DNA of 64,000 nt, taken from SB11 sp965222995. GTDB lineage: Bacteria; Bacteroidota; Bacteroidia; UBA8524. The position numbers and the translations under genes were made by a program. Every line of letters starts with the position of its first letter. Within the stretch, counting starts at the first letter, position 1. Location of the stretch: assembly GCA_965222995.1 (NCBI GenBank), contig OZ244977.1, forward strand, positions 2,418,001 to 2,482,000. Reading direction: 5' to 3'. The notes beneath the pieces were generated by a model, which saw only the letters and a program-made list of their open reading frames with translations, did not search any database and was not told where the DNA came from. This document shows positions 62,597 through 64,000 of this stretch, in pieces.

Positions 62597-63232
62597 ATGG
62601 ACGCAACAAGAAAATTGAATAGAGAAAGTAACTATATAGTACAGCCTAAAAAATTTGCCCTTTGGGTAATGATTTTAAGTATGATAATGCTGTTTGCAGC
62701 ATTTACCAGTGGCTATATAGTGCGCCGTGCAGAAGGTAACTGGGATGTATTTCCACTACCTATGCAATTTTTATATAGTGTATTTGTAGCCATACTTAGT
62801 AGTATTACTATGCAATGGGCATACTCGGCTGCCAAGCGCGATGAGTTAGGACAGGTGAAAACAGCCTTACTATTGACGCTGGCTTTAGGTTTAGCTTTTT
62901 GTGGTATACAAGCTTGGGGAGCGGTGGAACTTACTAACAACGGTTTCCGCTGGACAGGGATGAACAACCCTACCCCTGAATATGTAGCCGAAAATGGAAT
63001 AACCTATGTAGGAGCCCAAAACCCTGCCAGTACATTTGTGTATGCTATATCAGGGCTTCACGTGCTGCATGTATTGGGAGGTATCATCTTTTTGATGGTA
63101 ATGGTGTATAACAGTTTTAAATTAAATATTCATAAGAAAAACCTTCTTAAAATCAGTATGTGTACAACCTACTGGCATTTTGTAGGCATACTATGGATTT
63201 ATTTGTATTTGTTTTTATTTTTGAACCGCTAA
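62597..63232 (+). CDS. Cytochrome c oxidase subunit III family protein (first copy)
   Basis: 211 residues with five or six membrane segments: FALWVMILSMIMLFAAFTSGYIVRRAEGNWDVFPLP, GLAFCGIQAWGAVELTNNG, YAISGLHVLHVLGGIIFLMVMVYNS, TYWHFVGILWIYLYLFLFL. The WHFVGILW end is typical of CoxC. Followed 13 nt later by a second CoxC-type gene; two in tandem are usual for Bacteroidota. Confidence 0.88.
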   Translation: MDATRKLNRESNYIVQPKKFALWVMILSMIMLFAAFTSGYIVRRAEGNWDVFPLPMQFLYSVFVAILSSITMQWAYSAAKRDELGQVKTALLLTLALGLAFCGIQAWGAVELTNNGFRWTGMNNPTPEYVAENGITYVGAQNPASTFVYAISGLHVLHVLGGIIFLMVMVYNSFKLNIHKKNLLKISMCTTYWHFVGILWIYLYLFLFLNR

Positions 63233-63245
63233 GAAAACAACAATA

Positions 63246-64000
63246 ATGTCAAGTCACTCAGCAACAGTAGATACCGCAAACGTTTGGTCGGGCGGTAAAT
63301 CACCTTTCAAAGTAAGCTATGGTAAGCTAATGATGTGGATTTTTCTGCTATCAGATGCGTTTACCTTTTCAGGCTTACTGCTTGTTTACGGTGTAACCCG
63401 CTTTAGTGCCGTAGGAGATACTTCATTTCCGTGGCCTTTGCCTGATATGGTATTTAACCACTTTCCGTTTGCACACGGTATACACTTGCCATTATTCTTT
63501 GTGAGCTTAATGACTTTTATCCTGATTTTCAGTTCAGTTACAATGGTACTGGCTGTTGAAGCAGGACAAAGAAAATCGCAAAAAGAAGTTGCCAAATATA
63601 TGCTATATACCATTTTGGGTGGTTTGGCTTTCTTAAGCTGCCAAGCTTGGGAATGGACACAGTTTATTGGCGACGGTGCTACCTTATTCGGTAATAACTT
63701 TGCTTTGAGTGAGGCAGGTTTAGCCAAAGCCGAGGGATTAGGATTGGGAGACCACATACATTGGGAAGCCAGTGATAGGATAGCAGGAGCTAAAGGATTC
63801 TCTGCCTTGTTTTTTATAGTAACTGGGTTCCATGGTTTCCACGTATTTAGTGGTGTTGTTCTAAATGTTATTATTTATATCAATGTGCTTAAAGGTACCT
63901 ACGAAAAACGCGGTCACTACGAAATGATTGAAAAAGTAGGTTTATACTGGCACTTTGTAGACTTAGTTTGGGTATTTGTTTTTACCTTCTTCTATTTAAT
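63246..64000 (+). CDS. Cytochrome c oxidase subunit III (second copy), cut at right edge
   Basis: A continuous frame from ATG 63246 to the edge of the window, not closed by a stop; at least 251 codons. MSSHSATVDTANVWSGGKSPFKVSYGKLMMWIFLLSDAFTFSGLLLVYGV and FPFAHGIHLPLFFVSLMTFILIFSS, then FFIVTGFHGFHVFSGVVLNVI and VGLYWHFVDLVWVFVFTFFYL match the full-length CoxC. Runs past the window end, perhaps only a few codons. Confidence 0.92.
   Translation, partial: MSSHSATVDTANVWSGGKSPFKVSYGKLMMWIFLLSDAFTFSGLLLVYGVTRFSAVGDTSFPWPLPDMVFNHFPFAHGIHLPLFFVSLMTFILIFSSVTMVLAVEAGQRKSQKEVAKYMLYTILGGLAFLSCQAWEWTQFIGDGATLFGNNFALSEAGLAKAEGLGLGDHIHWEASDRIAGAKGFSALFFIVTGFHGFHVFSGVVLNVIIYINVLKGTYEKRGHYEMIEKVGLYWHFVDLVWVFVFTFFYL

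Noticed and set aside
1..64000. CRISPR array, transposase, integrase or prophage module
   Set aside because: No regularly spaced direct repeats and no transposase/integrase/phage structural motif were seen in any translated frame.

Overview
The window is a stretch of a low-GC, Gram-negative chromosome from the phylum Bacteroidota (gliding/T9SS lineage). The clues agree: a GldH gliding lipoprotein next to a PSP1/RicT-like gene and holB; secreted proteins with type IX secretion C-terminal sorting domains; many short Sec/SPII lipoproteins; a putative porin of the Bacteroidota type; HU-CCDC81/SPOR and ExbB-ExbD-TonB genes; a cytochrome c/CoxB fusion; and several TAnnTTTG promoter elements of the Bacteroidota type. 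No rRNA, tRNA, CRISPR array, IS element or prophage was recognised. Genus cannot be fixed from the sequence alone.

Layout. 1-2.7 kb: obgE (partial), adk and hpt, with an archaemetzincin-like lipoprotein gene inserted between adk and hpt. 2.1-6.9 kb: a membrane protein and a MacAB-TolC-like export operon on the minus strand, without an ATPase gene. 7-11 kb: rmuC, a CapA-like metallophosphatase, a TfoX-N protein and a frameshifted PEP-mutase-like gene. 11.1-16.3 kb: a cassette of acyl carrier protein, two SGNH-hydrolase-like exported proteins (the second with two LysM domains) and an MBOAT acyltransferase, which looks like a cell-envelope O-acylation system. The first SGNH gene and the MBOAT gene are each interrupted by a single-base frameshift. 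16.4-25.5 kb: porin, T9SS protein, lpxK, a lipoprotein, a secreted vWA-like protein, dgt, and a small secreted protein. 25.5-32.3 kb: yebC, an NTF2-immunity-like protein, a conserved Bacteroidota protein, crcB, tatC, rpiB, hydroxyacyl-CoA dehydrogenase genes, a Rieske-fold lipoprotein lacking ligand histidines, and a Rid protein. 32.3-36.4 kb: paired paralogues (two glycine-rich secreted proteins; a winged-helix regulator with two membrane proteins) and a T9SS protein. 36.6-42.1 kb: acyl-CoA dehydrogenase, GNAT, and a run of small lipoproteins. 42.2-53.4 kb: an orphan membrane/coiled-coil protein, a glycosyltransferase, a barrel-vWA fusion, holB, ricT-like, gldH, dps, a HU/SPOR protein, exbB-exbD-tonB and folC. 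53.7-64 kb: a 1014-residue TPR protein, then the terminal oxidase operon coxB(cyt c fusion)-coxA-ctaA-ctaB-coxC-coxC', which runs off the right edge.

Working together: the right end encodes an aa3-type cytochrome c oxidase plus its heme A synthesis. The ExbBD/TonB set energises outer-membrane import. The lipoproteins, porin, LpxK, T9SS cargo and the acyl-carrier/MBOAT cassette all serve the envelope. A dispersed inverted repeat with termini like cgtcattgcgag/ctcgcaatgacg occurs in at least three complete copies and one decayed copy, always between genes. The three frameshifts all lie between 10.69 and 15.20 kb and nowhere else in the window. That clustering is the most unusual structural feature here, and the acyl-carrier/SGNH/LysM/MBOAT cassette is the best candidate for an under-described system.
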